DNA of 64,000 nt. Origin: JAOBAU01 sp034667465 (lineage in GTDB: Bacteria; Acidobacteriota; Thermoanaerobaculia; Gp7-AA8). The notes under the pieces are model-generated. The model was not told the origin of the DNA. It saw nothing but the letters and a program-made list of their open reading frames with translations, and ran no database searches. The DNA lies in assembly GCA_034667465.1 (NCBI GenBank), contig JAXDJV010000024.1, forward strand, positions 310,001 through 374,000, written 5' to 3'. Within the stretch, counting starts at the first letter, position 1, and the number at the start of each line of letters is the position of its first letter. Positions 32,714 to 44,342 of the stretch are shown piece after piece. A program made the translations under genes and the position numbers.

Positions 32714-33288
32714 CGCGTCGCCCGATCCCATTCGGAAGCCGACAACGGACGGGCGGGTGGAGGCGGCGGCGAAAACGTTTCGACGACACGCGGCGCGGGC
32801 CGGCGAATGAACACCATCGACGACACCATCACGATCGCCAGAACGCGCGCCACGAAATGCGCCGCGGTGATCGTCGATGACGGCAACGACCAGGTATCGA
32901 CGAGGAGCATCAGCGCGTGCAGCAATAGCAACGACATGAGAACGATGCGGCTTCGCGTCAGCAACTGCGTGACGACCAGCAGCACGAGCAGGAAGAGATC
33001 GACGACCGGCGTCGCATCGGGCGCGCGCCACACCGCCATCGAAAGCGACACGATCAGCGCCGCGTGCATGGCGATGAAGCTCGTTTGCGAGCGCAACGGC
33101 GCGAACAGCGCGCAGACGATTGCGACCACCGCCGCGACGATCACGAGCTCGGGCGCGACGAGGTCGTACGCGAACACTTCCACATACGCGAACAGCGCCC
33201 AAAACCCGAGATGACGCGCCGCGCGACGCTGTGAAGGCTCGAGCGGCTCGCCATTCCGGAGTGCCCACAAAACGTGCGGTGTCAGCAT
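32710..33288 (-). CDS. Polytopic membrane protein of unknown function
   Basis: This 192-residue protein has about five membrane segments between residues 25 and 160. A short Pro-rich C-terminal tail follows (TFSPPPPPARP). I do not recognise the family. It overlaps the serine hydrolase gene by ATGA, so the two are probably coupled; one may localise or regulate the other. The gene is divergent from smc, with 166 bp between their starts. Confidence 0.72.
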   Translation of the reverse strand: MLTPHVLWALRNGEPLEPSQRRAARHLGFWALFAYVEVFAYDLVAPELVIVAAVVAIVCALFAPLRSQTSFIAMHAALIVSLSMAVWRAPDATPVVDLFLLVLLVVTQLLTRSRIVLMSLLLLHALMLLVDTWSLPSSTITAAHFVARVLAIVMVSSMVFIRRPAPRVVETFSPPPPPARPLSASEWDRATR

Positions 33289-33454
33289 CGCGCAACTTTA
33301 CACTGCACATGAACGGCTGCGCTGCGTCGCTGTCAACTGCGAATTTCGTTGTCGAATCAGCGGTTTAGCGCACTGAAAATGGGATGCCGGTGCGCGCTCG
33401 CCCGAGTGCTACCATCCGCCCCGTTCCAAATCGAAGGTCAGGTGCCGTCAGTCA
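33289..33454. other. Intergenic region upstream of smc
   Basis: 166 bp lie between the divergent membrane-protein gene and smc. I see no convincing -10/-35 pair and no repeat element. An AGGT-type weak ribosome-binding site precedes the smc ATG. It must hold promoters for both directions. Confidence 0.5.
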
Positions 33455-36947
<3,493 letters not shown>

Positions 36948-36973
<26 letters not shown>

Positions 36974-37535
36974 GCAGCCAGAGCGATTCGAGCGGGAACT
37001 CGATGGCGTCGAAGGGCTCGGCGCGAACGATCGGTTGTTCGTTTTCGTCAAAGACGCCGGCAAGCTCGTAGCGATCACCGGCGTGCCGATAGACCTCGAG
37101 CGTCCGGTTGTTCGGATCGATGATCCAGACGTGATCGATCGCGTGGTTTGCGTACTTCGGTAACTTCACGAACCTGTCGATGCGAGTCGTGCCGGGCGAC
37201 AGCACCTCACAAGCCCAGTCGGGAGCGAGCTCGAACGCCGGGACCTCAGGGTATTCGGGCATCCTCTCGCGACGCCAGCCCGCAATGTCGGGAACGAAGA
37301 CGTCGGCGCCGAGGTGTAACTCCGGCTCGAGAACGATCCACCAGCCGCCAGGACCGCCGTCACCGTCATCAAAGGCAGCGTCGATCCGCGAGAACAACTT
37401 TCCGTGAACACGTGCGTGGCGCGACGCCGGTCGCGGCGAAGTAAACAATTCGCCGTCGATCAATTCCGCAACGAGGTGATCGGCCACCTTGCGCAGATCT
37501 TCGTAAGTCGCAGGCCGCTCGAGCAGCTTCGCCAT
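36948..37535 (-). CDS. Uma2 family (DUF820) endonuclease-like protein
   Basis: The 195-residue protein matches the Uma2 family with a PD-(D/E)XK-like core. Segments include LIDGELFTSPRP, LHLGADVFVPDIAGWR (the catalytic D near 86), PDWACEVLSPGT (Glu near 110) and KLPKYANHAIDHVWIIDP. Members are scattered, mobile and of unproved function, although nuclease activity is predicted. It overlaps the end of smc by 26 bp. Confidence 0.87.
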
Positions 37536-37550
37536 CAGCGAATGATAGCG

Positions 37551-37778
37551 CTACATCACCGGCACGATCACCACATCACCATCCGGCTGCATCACGAGGC
37601 GCATCACCGCGGTGTCGCTCATGTCGACAAGCTTTGTGTCGTTGCGGCCGCAGCTTTTGCACGCGCCGGTAGTCGGCGCGCCGCCGACGGGAACGAAGTG
37701 GAAACGCTCTTTGCGGCAGTGATCGCAAAGCTCGCGCATCAGGTCGTAGCTGAACAGTGAAAGGCGGCTGCGGGACAT
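37551..37778 (-). CDS. Small protein with four-cysteine zinc-binding motif
   Basis: This 75-residue protein has CDHCRKERF and TTGACKSCGRND, consistent with one four-Cys zinc site. The rest is acidic and beta-rich (VMRLVMQPDGDVVIVPVM). I do not recognise it. It lies between the Uma2 and PAP2 genes on the same strand, without overlap. It could be a nucleic-acid- or protein-binding accessory, but this is speculation. Confidence 0.6.
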   Translation of the reverse strand: MSRSRLSLFSYDLMRELCDHCRKERFHFVPVGGAPTTGACKSCGRNDTKLVDMSDTAVMRLVMQPDGDVVIVPVM

Positions 37779-37807
37779 CGGTTCTCTCCTCTTAAGGCGC
37801 GCGAATA

Positions 37808-38692
37808 CTACGGGCGGGATTCGGAATCGGTTGTGACTCCGGTCACGAGCGCTCGCGTAAAGAGAAATGCGGCGAATGTCCCAAGCAGCGCCGATGCAGC
37901 GACGTCCGACGTCCAGTGACGGAACGCGAAAACGCGCGAGACGCCGACGGCAATCGCGAGGAGAAACGCGACGACGCGCATCGTCCGCGACGGCGATGCG
38001 AGGAACAGCACGCCGGCCAGCGCGAAGGCGCCGACCGTATGTCCGCTCGGGAACGAGCTCGCCGAAATGCGCGCGTGATGAAACGCGCCGAGCCAGAGCT
38101 CGGGGCGCGTTCGGCCGACCGCCAGCTTCACGACCTGCACGAGGCTTCCGGCCAGCGCGCCGGAGAGCGCCATCGCCACGCCGTACGCGACCCAGCGCCG
38201 GCTGCGATACGCAAATCCTGCGAGGATGAAAAAGACGATCATGATCGCCGGATTCATCCCGCCGCCGAAGCGATTCATGTACCGAACGAGTGCTTCGGTC
38301 CCATCGCTCTGCAGCCGCTCCGCAAGCGCCGTCGCCGGCTCATCGAGGAAGCGCCAGATCAGCGCCACGACGATCGCGCCGGCCAGTAACAGCAGCGCGG
38401 CCGGTTTCGAGCCCGACCACTTCCACTCGCGCACCGGCGGCGGGCGATATGCGCGCCAGCCGTCCCACTCCCCGCTTTGCACGATCGCGATCGCGACGAG
38501 TCCGGCGATGCACCAGAAGACGACGTCGAACGAAGGCGCCTCGCGCCCGAGGAATGAGAGATCGTCGACGGGGAGCGAGGCGTGACAGCAGAGCGCGTTG
38601 ACGGAGACGACCGGCGCCGGCCAGAAGACTGACAGGATCAGCAGACCGACGAGCGCGGCCGCGGCGGAGTGGCGCTTAGCGTCGATAGACAT
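37808..38692 (-). CDS. PAP2-family phosphatase (lipid phosphatase)
   Basis: The 294-residue membrane protein has about six helices and the three PAP2 motifs: KLAVGRTRPE, SFPSGHT and SRVFAFRHWTSDV. These residues form the phosphatase site outside the membrane. Likely substrates are polyprenyl diphosphate, phosphatidic acid or lipid A-linked phosphates. It overlaps the glycosyltransferase gene upstream by 17 bp, and both probably belong to lipid-linked glycan metabolism. It has a His in each of motifs 2 and 3, as expected. Confidence 0.9.
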   Translation of the reverse strand: MSIDAKRHSAAAALVGLLILSVFWPAPVVSVNALCCHASLPVDDLSFLGREAPSFDVVFWCIAGLVAIAIVQSGEWDGWRAYRPPPVREWKWSGSKPAALLLLAGAIVVALIWRFLDEPATALAERLQSDGTEALVRYMNRFGGGMNPAIMIVFFILAGFAYRSRRWVAYGVAMALSGALAGSLVQVVKLAVGRTRPELWLGAFHHARISASSFPSGHTVGAFALAGVLFLASPSRTMRVVAFLLAIAVGVSRVFAFRHWTSDVAASALLGTFAAFLFTRALVTGVTTDSESRP

Positions 38693-40199
38693 CGAACCAC
38701 TTTCCGATCATCCGCAGCTCGTCGACTTTGCGATAGCCGCGCAGCGTTTCCGCAAGATCGCCGGCGCGTTTGCGGCTCGTCACGATCACGGATGATTGCA
38801 GCGTACGGACCTCGCGTTCATCCGCGTAATGAACGCGTTCGAGGTCGCGCGGGAAATGATCGCGCGACCAGAGATGCGGACATTGATAGAGCGCGACGTC
38901 GTCGCCGCGCACCTGCTGCCGAACGAGCGCATCGACGAGTGGCCGTGTGGAAGACAACTCATTCACGATGCCGATGAGCACCACGCCGACGAATGCAAAC
39001 GCAATGAGAGGTGTAACGCCGGTGGCGATCATCGATGCGGTCAGCGAACCGCGCAGCGAGATGACCATCGCGATGATCGCCGTCACCAGGAGAATGAAGA
39101 AGGTGACCTTGACCGCCGGCTCGACGACGATCGCTGCTTCCGGCCCTTTGATCTGACTTGGCGACAAACAGAGCCCGGCGATCGCGATCAGCGCGATCAC
39201 CACCAGCGTGATCGCGTTCGCAATCCGCCCGCGGCGCGACATCACCTCATCCGCGTTCGACGCGAAATCGGCGATCAGCAGCGCAACCGCGGGAATCATC
39301 GCCATCATGTAGACATCGAGCTTGCTCGCCATCAGCGAGTACGGGATCAGCACCGCCAGAATCCAGTTGATGAGAAACCGCGGCCAGTCGCCGCCGCGCC
39401 GGCGCGTCACCGCGGCGACCGCGGCGAGCGCGAACCAGGGAAAAAGCGTCGCCGGCAGCCGGACGAGATAGAACCACGGACCTGCTTCGTGCGTCCACGT
39501 GCTGACCGCGCGTCCGACTGTCTGCTTCACGAGGATCTCATTCGCGTAATGCTGTCCGCCGATGATCACGGCCGGCACGACCCACAGCAGCGGAATGACG
39601 ATCAGCGCCGCCAGCGCCGGGAAGTAATTGCCGCGCGGCACGCCGCGGCGGCGCCACGCTTCGAGTGCGAAGAGCACGAGCGCGATCACCGGCGCCATCG
39701 GTCCTTTGATCAGCGTCGCGATCGCCAGCGCGAACGCGGCGTACAGCAACGCGCGAAAGTCGGACCGATCGAAGAAGCGGAAAAGCATCCACGCGCCGAG
39801 GACGATGAACGCCGTGAACGACACATCCATCCGCGCCGTTTGCGCGGAGCCCCAGACCATCAGCGCCGATCCGCAGACGAACGCCGCGAGCGGGCCGCCC
39901 ATCCTCCACATCAGCCACGAAAGAAACGCGAACGCGGCCAGCGACGGCAGCACGAACGTCCAGAGGTTATACGTCCCGAAAACGAAGCTCAGCAGATCGA
40001 GGATCCAGAAGTGCACCGGCGGTTTGTGCGTAAACGGCGTCCCGCCGAGGGTCGGGAGGAAAAACGTGTGGGTGGCACGCATTTCGCGGACGACCTGCGA
40101 GTACTTGGTCTCATCGCCGACGAACAATTCCCGCCCGAAAGGGGTGATCAGAAGGGAGAGCGCCACGAGGGCGAAAGCGACGGAAAGTCCACGCGGCAT
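38676..40199 (-). CDS. GT39/ArnT-type membrane glycosyltransferase
   Basis: The 507-residue protein from ATG 40199 has about 11 membrane helices. The acidic motif in the first external loop is FVGDETKYSQVVREM, and the later region has TPFTHKPPVHFWIL. This DE and KPP pattern is typical of the dolichyl-phosphate-mannose-protein mannosyltransferase/ArnT family, which transfers sugars from polyprenyl phosphates to protein or lipid A. GTG 40223 is an alternative start. It overlaps PAP2, and the 4-amino-arabinose genes are not nearby, so the sugar is unknown. Confidence 0.86.
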   Translation of the reverse strand: MPRGLSVAFALVALSLLITPFGRELFVGDETKYSQVVREMRATHTFFLPTLGGTPFTHKPPVHFWILDLLSFVFGTYNLWTFVLPSLAAFAFLSWLMWRMGGPLAAFVCGSALMVWGSAQTARMDVSFTAFIVLGAWMLFRFFDRSDFRALLYAAFALAIATLIKGPMAPVIALVLFALEAWRRRGVPRGNYFPALAALIVIPLLWVVPAVIIGGQHYANEILVKQTVGRAVSTWTHEAGPWFYLVRLPATLFPWFALAAVAAVTRRRGGDWPRFLINWILAVLIPYSLMASKLDVYMMAMIPAVALLIADFASNADEVMSRRGRIANAITLVVIALIAIAGLCLSPSQIKGPEAAIVVEPAVKVTFFILLVTAIIAMVISLRGSLTASMIATGVTPLIAFAFVGVVLIGIVNELSSTRPLVDALVRQQVRGDDVALYQCPHLWSRDHFPRDLERVHYADEREVRTLQSSVIVTSRKRAGDLAETLRGYRKVDELRMIGKWFDVYRR

Positions 40200-40239
40200 G
40201 AGAGTAAGCGGCCTCAGCCCCACAGCCCCGGTGCAGCGC

Positions 40240-40245
40240 TATAAT
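40240..40245 (+). promoter_or_regulatory. Consensus -10 box (TATAAT) of the DUF465 gene
   Basis: TATAAT matches the sigma-70 -10 consensus exactly and lies 36 bases upstream of ATG 40282. No TTGACA-like -35 box is seen at 16-18 bases. Transcription would start near 40252. Confidence 0.5.
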
Positions 40246-40281
40246 TCACGATGCGAATGGTACTTCGAAGGAGGAAGATCG

Positions 40282-40515
40282 ATGTCGCAATCACCTGACA
40301 TTCAACAGATTCTCAGCAGCGAAGACCCACAGTTCCGTGAGTGGATCGAAGAGCATCATCAGTGCGAAGCGCGCCTGAGCGAGCTCTCTTCGAAGAAGGA
40401 AGTCAGCACGGACGAAGAGCTGGAAGAGAAGACGTTGAAGAAGCGAAAACTTCATCTGAAAGATCAGATGACAGAGCGCATCCGTTCTTACGAAACACAG
40501 AACGCGACAGCCTGA
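40282..40515 (+). CDS. DUF465/YdcH family small protein
   Basis: This 77-residue helical protein matches DUF465: EWIEEHHQCEARLSEL followed by LKKRKLHLKDQMTERI. A strong ribosome-binding site (GGAGG) lies 7 bases upstream. The frame extends far upstream, but the residues before are an antisense shadow of the GT39 gene. The family is widespread, and its function is unknown. It is followed by a good terminator and forms a single-gene unit. Confidence 0.86.
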   Translation: MSQSPDIQQILSSEDPQFREWIEEHHQCEARLSELSSKKEVSTDEELEEKTLKKRKLHLKDQMTERIRSYETQNATA

Positions 40516-40546
40516 GCTATTCGCGAGGATCAGGTCAGAGAACGAG

Positions 40547-40577
40547 AGCCCGGACAAGTTCCGGGCTTTCGTGTTTT
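40547..40577 (+). terminator. Intrinsic terminator after the DUF465 gene
   Basis: The stem AGCCCGGA with TTCCGGGCT is followed by TTCGTGTTTTT. It lies about 30 bases after the DUF465 stop codon. Confidence 0.85.
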
Positions 40578-40582
40578 TGTAC

Positions 40583-40658
40583 GAAGGATGAAGGATGAAT
40601 AGAAGCGCGGCCGTGTACCGCCTCTATTCATCCTTCATCCTTCATCATTCATCCTTCC
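40583..40658. repeat. Family F GGATGAA repeat, inverted
   Basis: GAAGGATGAAGGATGAATAG on the left faces CTATTCATCCTTCATCC and more on the right, around a loop of about 20 bases. It lies between the terminator of the DUF465 gene and psd. Confidence 0.75.
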
Positions 40659-40693
40659 CACACGGTCCTCCAATTGCATAACATCCCGCGAAC

Positions 40694-41350
40694 ATGGCAA
40701 AAGTGCGCTTCGCTCCTGAAGGGTGGATCTTCATCATCCCGGTCATCATCCTGACCGCGGTCGCCCTCCTCCTCAACTCCTACGTCATCGCGATCGTCCT
40801 CGGGCTCGTGGCGGCGTTCCTGATCAACTTCTTCCGCGATCCGCACCGCGCCGGCTCGCCGCACCACGTCGACGTCCTCTCCCCTGCCGACGGCACGGTG
40901 GTCGTGATCAAAGACGTCCCCGACGGCGAAGTCTGGCCCGGCCTGACGAAGCAGGTCAGCATCTTCATGTCGGTTTTCGACGTGCACGTGAATCGCGCGC
41001 CGATCACCGGACGGATCATTCACTACCGCTACAGCCCGGGAAAAAAGCTCGTGGCGATGTCGCACAAATCGTCGATCGAAAACGAGCAGAACCTGATCGT
41101 CATGGAGGACTCGCGCGGCACGAAGCTGGCGTTCAAGCAGATCGCCGGACTGCTGGCGCGTCGCATCGTCTTCGACAAAAAGGAAGGCGATGAGGTCGCG
41201 CGCGGCGAGCGTGTCGGCATGATCAAGTTCGGCTCGCGCGTCGACATCTTTTTTCCCGCCGACGCGGTGATCAACGTGAACATGCGCGACAAGGTGAAGG
41301 TCGGACTGACGGTAATCGCGGAGATCGGAGCGCGCGATGAAGCGCGGTGA
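40694..41350 (+). CDS. psd: Phosphatidylserine decarboxylase (short, archaeal-type)
   Basis: The 218-residue protein decarboxylates phosphatidylserine to phosphatidylethanolamine. It has a hydrophobic N-terminal segment and the segments VLSPADGTVVVIK, FDVHVNRAP and IGLLARRI-like (IAGLLARRIVFDKKEGD). Self-cleavage would occur at the Ser of FGSRVDIFFP, giving the pyruvoyl group. This short type is often fused or adjacent to pssA. The 3' end overlaps pssA by 14 bp, so the two are co-translated. Confidence 0.94.
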   Translation: MAKVRFAPEGWIFIIPVIILTAVALLLNSYVIAIVLGLVAAFLINFFRDPHRAGSPHHVDVLSPADGTVVVIKDVPDGEVWPGLTKQVSIFMSVFDVHVNRAPITGRIIHYRYSPGKKLVAMSHKSSIENEQNLIVMEDSRGTKLAFKQIAGLLARRIVFDKKEGDEVARGERVGMIKFGSRVDIFFPADAVINVNMRDKVKVGLTVIAEIGARDEAR

Positions 41351-42146
41351 TGTCCGGACGAATCTTCGCCGCGGCGTCTACGTCATCCCCACTTCGTTCA
41401 CCGTACTAAACGTCTTCTTCGGTTTCCGCTGCATCGTCAACAGCATGCTGGCGATGACCGACATGGCCACGGGCCGCACCGATCTCGCCACGCGCCATTT
41501 CGAGCTGGCCTGCCTCGCGCTGCTGGTCGCGGCGGTGATGGACACCTTCGACGGGCTGGTCGCCCGCGCGCTCGGCGCAACGAGCGAGTTCGGCAAGGAG
41601 TACGACTCGCTCGCGGACGTGGTTACGTTCGGCGCCGCTCCCGCCGTCCTCGTCTACGCATGGGCTCTGCACATCCTCAACAACCTCGGCGCCGGCATCG
41701 CGTTCCTGTTTCTCGTCGCCGTGTCGCTCCGCCTTGCGCGATTCAACGTGAACACCGGCAAGACGGATTATCGGTATTTCGTCGGCCTGCCGAGTCCCGC
41801 CGGCGCGCTGACGATCGCCGCGATCGTCTACTACGCGTCCTCGCCGGTGCTCGATCGCAGCTTCGCGTATGTGATGCTGATCGTCACGACACTGGTCGCC
41901 TTCGCGATGGTGTCGCCGATTCGGTGGCGCAGTCAGAAGGGTTTGAAGATCCAGCGCGAGCGGTCGATGTTCTACGTGCTCCTGCTCACGCTGCTCCTCG
42001 CCATCGGCAGCCGCTGGCCGAAAGAGTTTCTGTTTGTATTTGCCATCTGCTACCTGATCTCCGGCCCGCTCCTGCGACTCTGGTCGATCGCGTTCCCCGC
42101 GCGACACGTGGAGGAGCAGCCGCTGACGCCGATGGAAGTGCCGTGA
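41337..42146 (+). CDS. pssA: CDP-diacylglycerol-serine O-phosphatidyltransferase
   Basis: This 269-residue membrane protein makes phosphatidylserine from CDP-diacylglycerol and serine. The CDP-alcohol phosphotransferase motif is visible: DTFDGLVARALG and EFGKEYDSLADVV, with all four Asp residues and the AR and G positions. Six to eight hydrophobic segments follow. With psd directly upstream, the pair makes phosphatidylethanolamine. It is a bit longer than the shortest forms. The start is ATG 41337, overlapping psd. Confidence 0.95.
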   Translation: MKRGDVRTNLRRGVYVIPTSFTVLNVFFGFRCIVNSMLAMTDMATGRTDLATRHFELACLALLVAAVMDTFDGLVARALGATSEFGKEYDSLADVVTFGAAPAVLVYAWALHILNNLGAGIAFLFLVAVSLRLARFNVNTGKTDYRYFVGLPSPAGALTIAAIVYYASSPVLDRSFAYVMLIVTTLVAFAMVSPIRWRSQKGLKIQRERSMFYVLLLTLLLAIGSRWPKEFLFVFAICYLISGPLLRLWSIAFPARHVEEQPLTPMEVP

Positions 42147-42202
42147 GGATCGCGGCGCTCGGGGCGTCACTTCACTTCCGATAGTGGCGAACTTCAGACA
42201 CC

Positions 42203-42364
42203 ATGGCTCGAACAAAAATCGCGATCACGGCGGCCGAAGAGACGACGCGTTCGCGCCTCGCTCGCGAGTGCGCAAATCTCGACAAACGGGAAGAGCAGGC
42301 ACTCGCTGAAGAGGGCTACGCTGATCCGCCATCGCCCGTGGTAAAACTCCCGCCGCATGCCTGA
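42203..42364 (+). pseudogene. Remnant of a ribbon-helix-helix antitoxin with internal deletion
   Basis: The small frame of 53 residues starts MARTKIAIT, the first beta strand of RHH (CopG/VapB-like) antitoxins. It then jumps directly to RSRLARECANLDKREEQALA, which resembles the C-terminal half of the same antitoxins. The helix-turn part (about 35 residues) between them is missing. No toxin gene follows; the next gene is Asd-like and overlaps by 8 bp. I infer an internal in-frame deletion. It could still be translated as a short peptide. Confidence 0.5.
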
Positions 42365-43358
42365 TCCCAAGCACCCTTCCGGTTACCGCCTCGGCATCGT
42401 CAATCCGCTCACGCTCGTCGGCAACGAGGTGAAGTCGATTCTGCGCGAGCGCTCCTTTCCGCATGACCGTCTCGTCCTCCTCGACACGACCGGTGAGGCC
42501 GGCGCGCTGACCGACATCGGCGACGAGCCGGCGGTCGTCACCGCCATCTCCGACGATGAGCTCGAAGATCTCGACCTCGTCTTTTTCTGCGGTCCCGCCG
42601 AGAAGAATCGCGAGTGGCTGCAGCGTGAAGACCGCGACGTGCAGTTCATCGCCGTCGATCTCTCGCAGCCGACGACCACCGACGACGGCACGCTGGCCAT
42701 CGCCGGCATCAACCTCGATGACGTCGATGACGCCAGTCCGATCATCGTCTCGCCGCATCCGATCGCCATTCCGATCGCGCTGGTGCTGCATCAGATCGAG
42801 CGCGTCGCACCGGTCGAGCTCTGCACCGCGACGGTCGTCCAGCCGGCTTCGCATTTCGATCAGCTCGGCGTCGAAGAGCTGGCGAAGCAGACGCTCAGCG
42901 TGCTCAACGTCTCGAGCATGCCGCAGGAAGTCTTCGATCGGCAGCTCGCCTTCAATCTCTATCCGGCCAACGAGCACGATGAAGAAACGATCGTGTCGCA
43001 GATTCGCGCGCTGACCGATGCGCGGACGGAAATCGCGCTGCTCGTCACGCAGGGGACGATCTTTCACGGCCACACCTTCTCGCTCTTCGTCCGGATGCGC
43101 GGCGAGGCGGACATCGATGCGATCGCCGCGTCACTGAAGCTGAATCCCGCAATCGCTTTCCCGGAGGGCGATCAGCAGTTCGGCACGATCGACGCGGCCG
43201 GCAAAGACGAGGTGCTGATCGCGGAGTTGCGCGCCGATCCGTCGATTCGCGGCGGGTTCTGGGTGTGGGCGGTTTGCGATAATCTCCGCCACGGCTCGGC
43301 GCTCAACGCGGTGCTCATCGCGGAGAAAGTGTTGTTCGGCAACGCGCCGGCGAATTAG
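42357..43358 (+). CDS. Aspartate-semialdehyde dehydrogenase-like protein lacking the catalytic Cys (USG-1-like)
   Basis: This 333-residue protein follows the Asd fold: YRLGIVNPLTLVGNEVKSIL, the N-terminal NADP-binding region, then a dimer domain. The place where active Asd has an (S/N)NPNCST-type loop reads IIVSPHPIAIPIAL and has no Cys. A late active-site HGH segment (GTIFHGHTFSLF) remains. It is likely a non-catalytic Asd paralogue of the USG-1 type. Active asd is not in the window. It is followed closely by bcp. Confidence 0.75.
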   Translation: MPDPKHPSGYRLGIVNPLTLVGNEVKSILRERSFPHDRLVLLDTTGEAGALTDIGDEPAVVTAISDDELEDLDLVFFCGPAEKNREWLQREDRDVQFIAVDLSQPTTTDDGTLAIAGINLDDVDDASPIIVSPHPIAIPIALVLHQIERVAPVELCTATVVQPASHFDQLGVEELAKQTLSVLNVSSMPQEVFDRQLAFNLYPANEHDEETIVSQIRALTDARTEIALLVTQGTIFHGHTFSLFVRMRGEADIDAIAASLKLNPAIAFPEGDQQFGTIDAAGKDEVLIAELRADPSIRGGFWVWAVCDNLRHGSALNAVLIAEKVLFGNAPAN

Positions 43359-43371
43359 CTCGGAGGAAGCA

Positions 43372-43857
43372 ATGCAGGATTACTACGAACCGCAGGTCGG
43401 CGACATGGCGCCCGACTTCCGGCTCCCGTCAACGCGCGGGAAAGAAGTATCGCTGAAGGAGTTTCGCGGCAAGGACGTCGTCCTCTACTTCTATCCGAAG
43501 GACGACACGCCGGGGTGCACGGCCGAGGCCTGCAACTTCCGCGATCACGAATCGGACATCACCAAAGCGCACGCGGTCGTGCTCGGTGTCTCCGCCGATC
43601 CGCTCGGCAGCCACGAAAACTTCCGCGACAAGTACCAGCTCAACTTCCCGCTTCTCTCCGATGAGACGTCCGACGTCGCCAAGATGTACGGCGTCTGGAA
43701 GGAGAAGAACATGTACGGGCGGCGTTCGTGGGGCATCGTCCGCCGGACGTTCTGGATCGGCGCCGACGGCCGCATTCGCAAGATCTACAAAAAGGTCGAC
43801 ACGGCGCGGCACGCCGAAGATGTCCTCGCGGATGTGAACGCATCGCACAAAAAGTGA
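43372..43857 (+). CDS. bcp: Thiol peroxidase of the BCP/PrxQ group
   Basis: The 161-residue cytoplasmic protein reduces peroxides with thioredoxin as the probable donor. The active-site region is YPKDDTPGCTAEACNF, with peroxidatic Cys 49 and resolving Cys 54, the normal pair for BCP. LYFYPKD and GVSADPLGSH are present. A GGAGGAAGC ribosome-binding site precedes ATG 43372. It overlaps the DinB gene as GTGA. Confidence 0.95.
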   Translation: MQDYYEPQVGDMAPDFRLPSTRGKEVSLKEFRGKDVVLYFYPKDDTPGCTAEACNFRDHESDITKAHAVVLGVSADPLGSHENFRDKYQLNFPLLSDETSDVAKMYGVWKEKNMYGRRSWGIVRRTFWIGADGRIRKIYKKVDTARHAEDVLADVNASHKK

Positions 43858-44327
43858 GCGACGCGGCGCAGCGGCTGCGTGAGGCGGTGGAATCGGCGAT
43901 GCCGAAGCTGCTCGCGATCGACGACGCGCGCGCGGCCGAGCCGATCGCGGACGAGAAGTGGTCGCGCAAGGAAACGCTCGGCCATCTCATCGATTCGGCG
44001 TCGAACAATCACGGACGTTTCGTCCGCGCGGCGCTCAGCGATCAACTCGTCGCCCATGGTTACGAACAGGAACGCTGGGTCGACCTGCAGTCGTACAAGT
44101 CCGCGCCGTGGGCGTCGCTCATCGCGCTCTGGCGCGAATTCAATCTGCACATCGCGCGCGTGATCGAAGCGATGCCGGACGAGGCGCGAACGCGCTCGCG
44201 AACGTCGCACAATGTCGATGAGATCGGCTGGAAGACGGTACCGAAATCAGAGCCGGTCACGCTCGACTACTTCATGAATGATTACGTCGATCATCTCGAG
44301 CATCACCTGCGACAAATTCTCGGCTGA
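43854..44327 (+). CDS. DinB-fold protein
   Basis: This 157-residue protein from GTG 43854 matches the DinB/YfiT four-helix bundle. Metal-binding His positions are likely in KETLGHLIDSASNNHGRF, FNLHIARVIEAM and DYVDHLEHHLRQIL. Members are metal-dependent transferases or of unknown role. The start overlaps bcp by GTGA. A weak link with thiol transfer (bacillithiol-like) is known for the family but not shown here. Confidence 0.85.
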   Translation: MSDAAQRLREAVESAMPKLLAIDDARAAEPIADEKWSRKETLGHLIDSASNNHGRFVRAALSDQLVAHGYEQERWVDLQSYKSAPWASLIALWREFNLHIARVIEAMPDEARTRSRTSHNVDEIGWKTVPKSEPVTLDYFMNDYVDHLEHHLRQILG

Positions 44328-44342
44328 TTCCGTATCAGCGGC

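Noticed and set aside
38796..40244. 482-codon plus-strand frame opposite the GT39 gene
   Set aside because: Arg/His/Asp/Glu-rich shadow with no domain or ribosome-binding site; the GT39 membrane protein explains the region.
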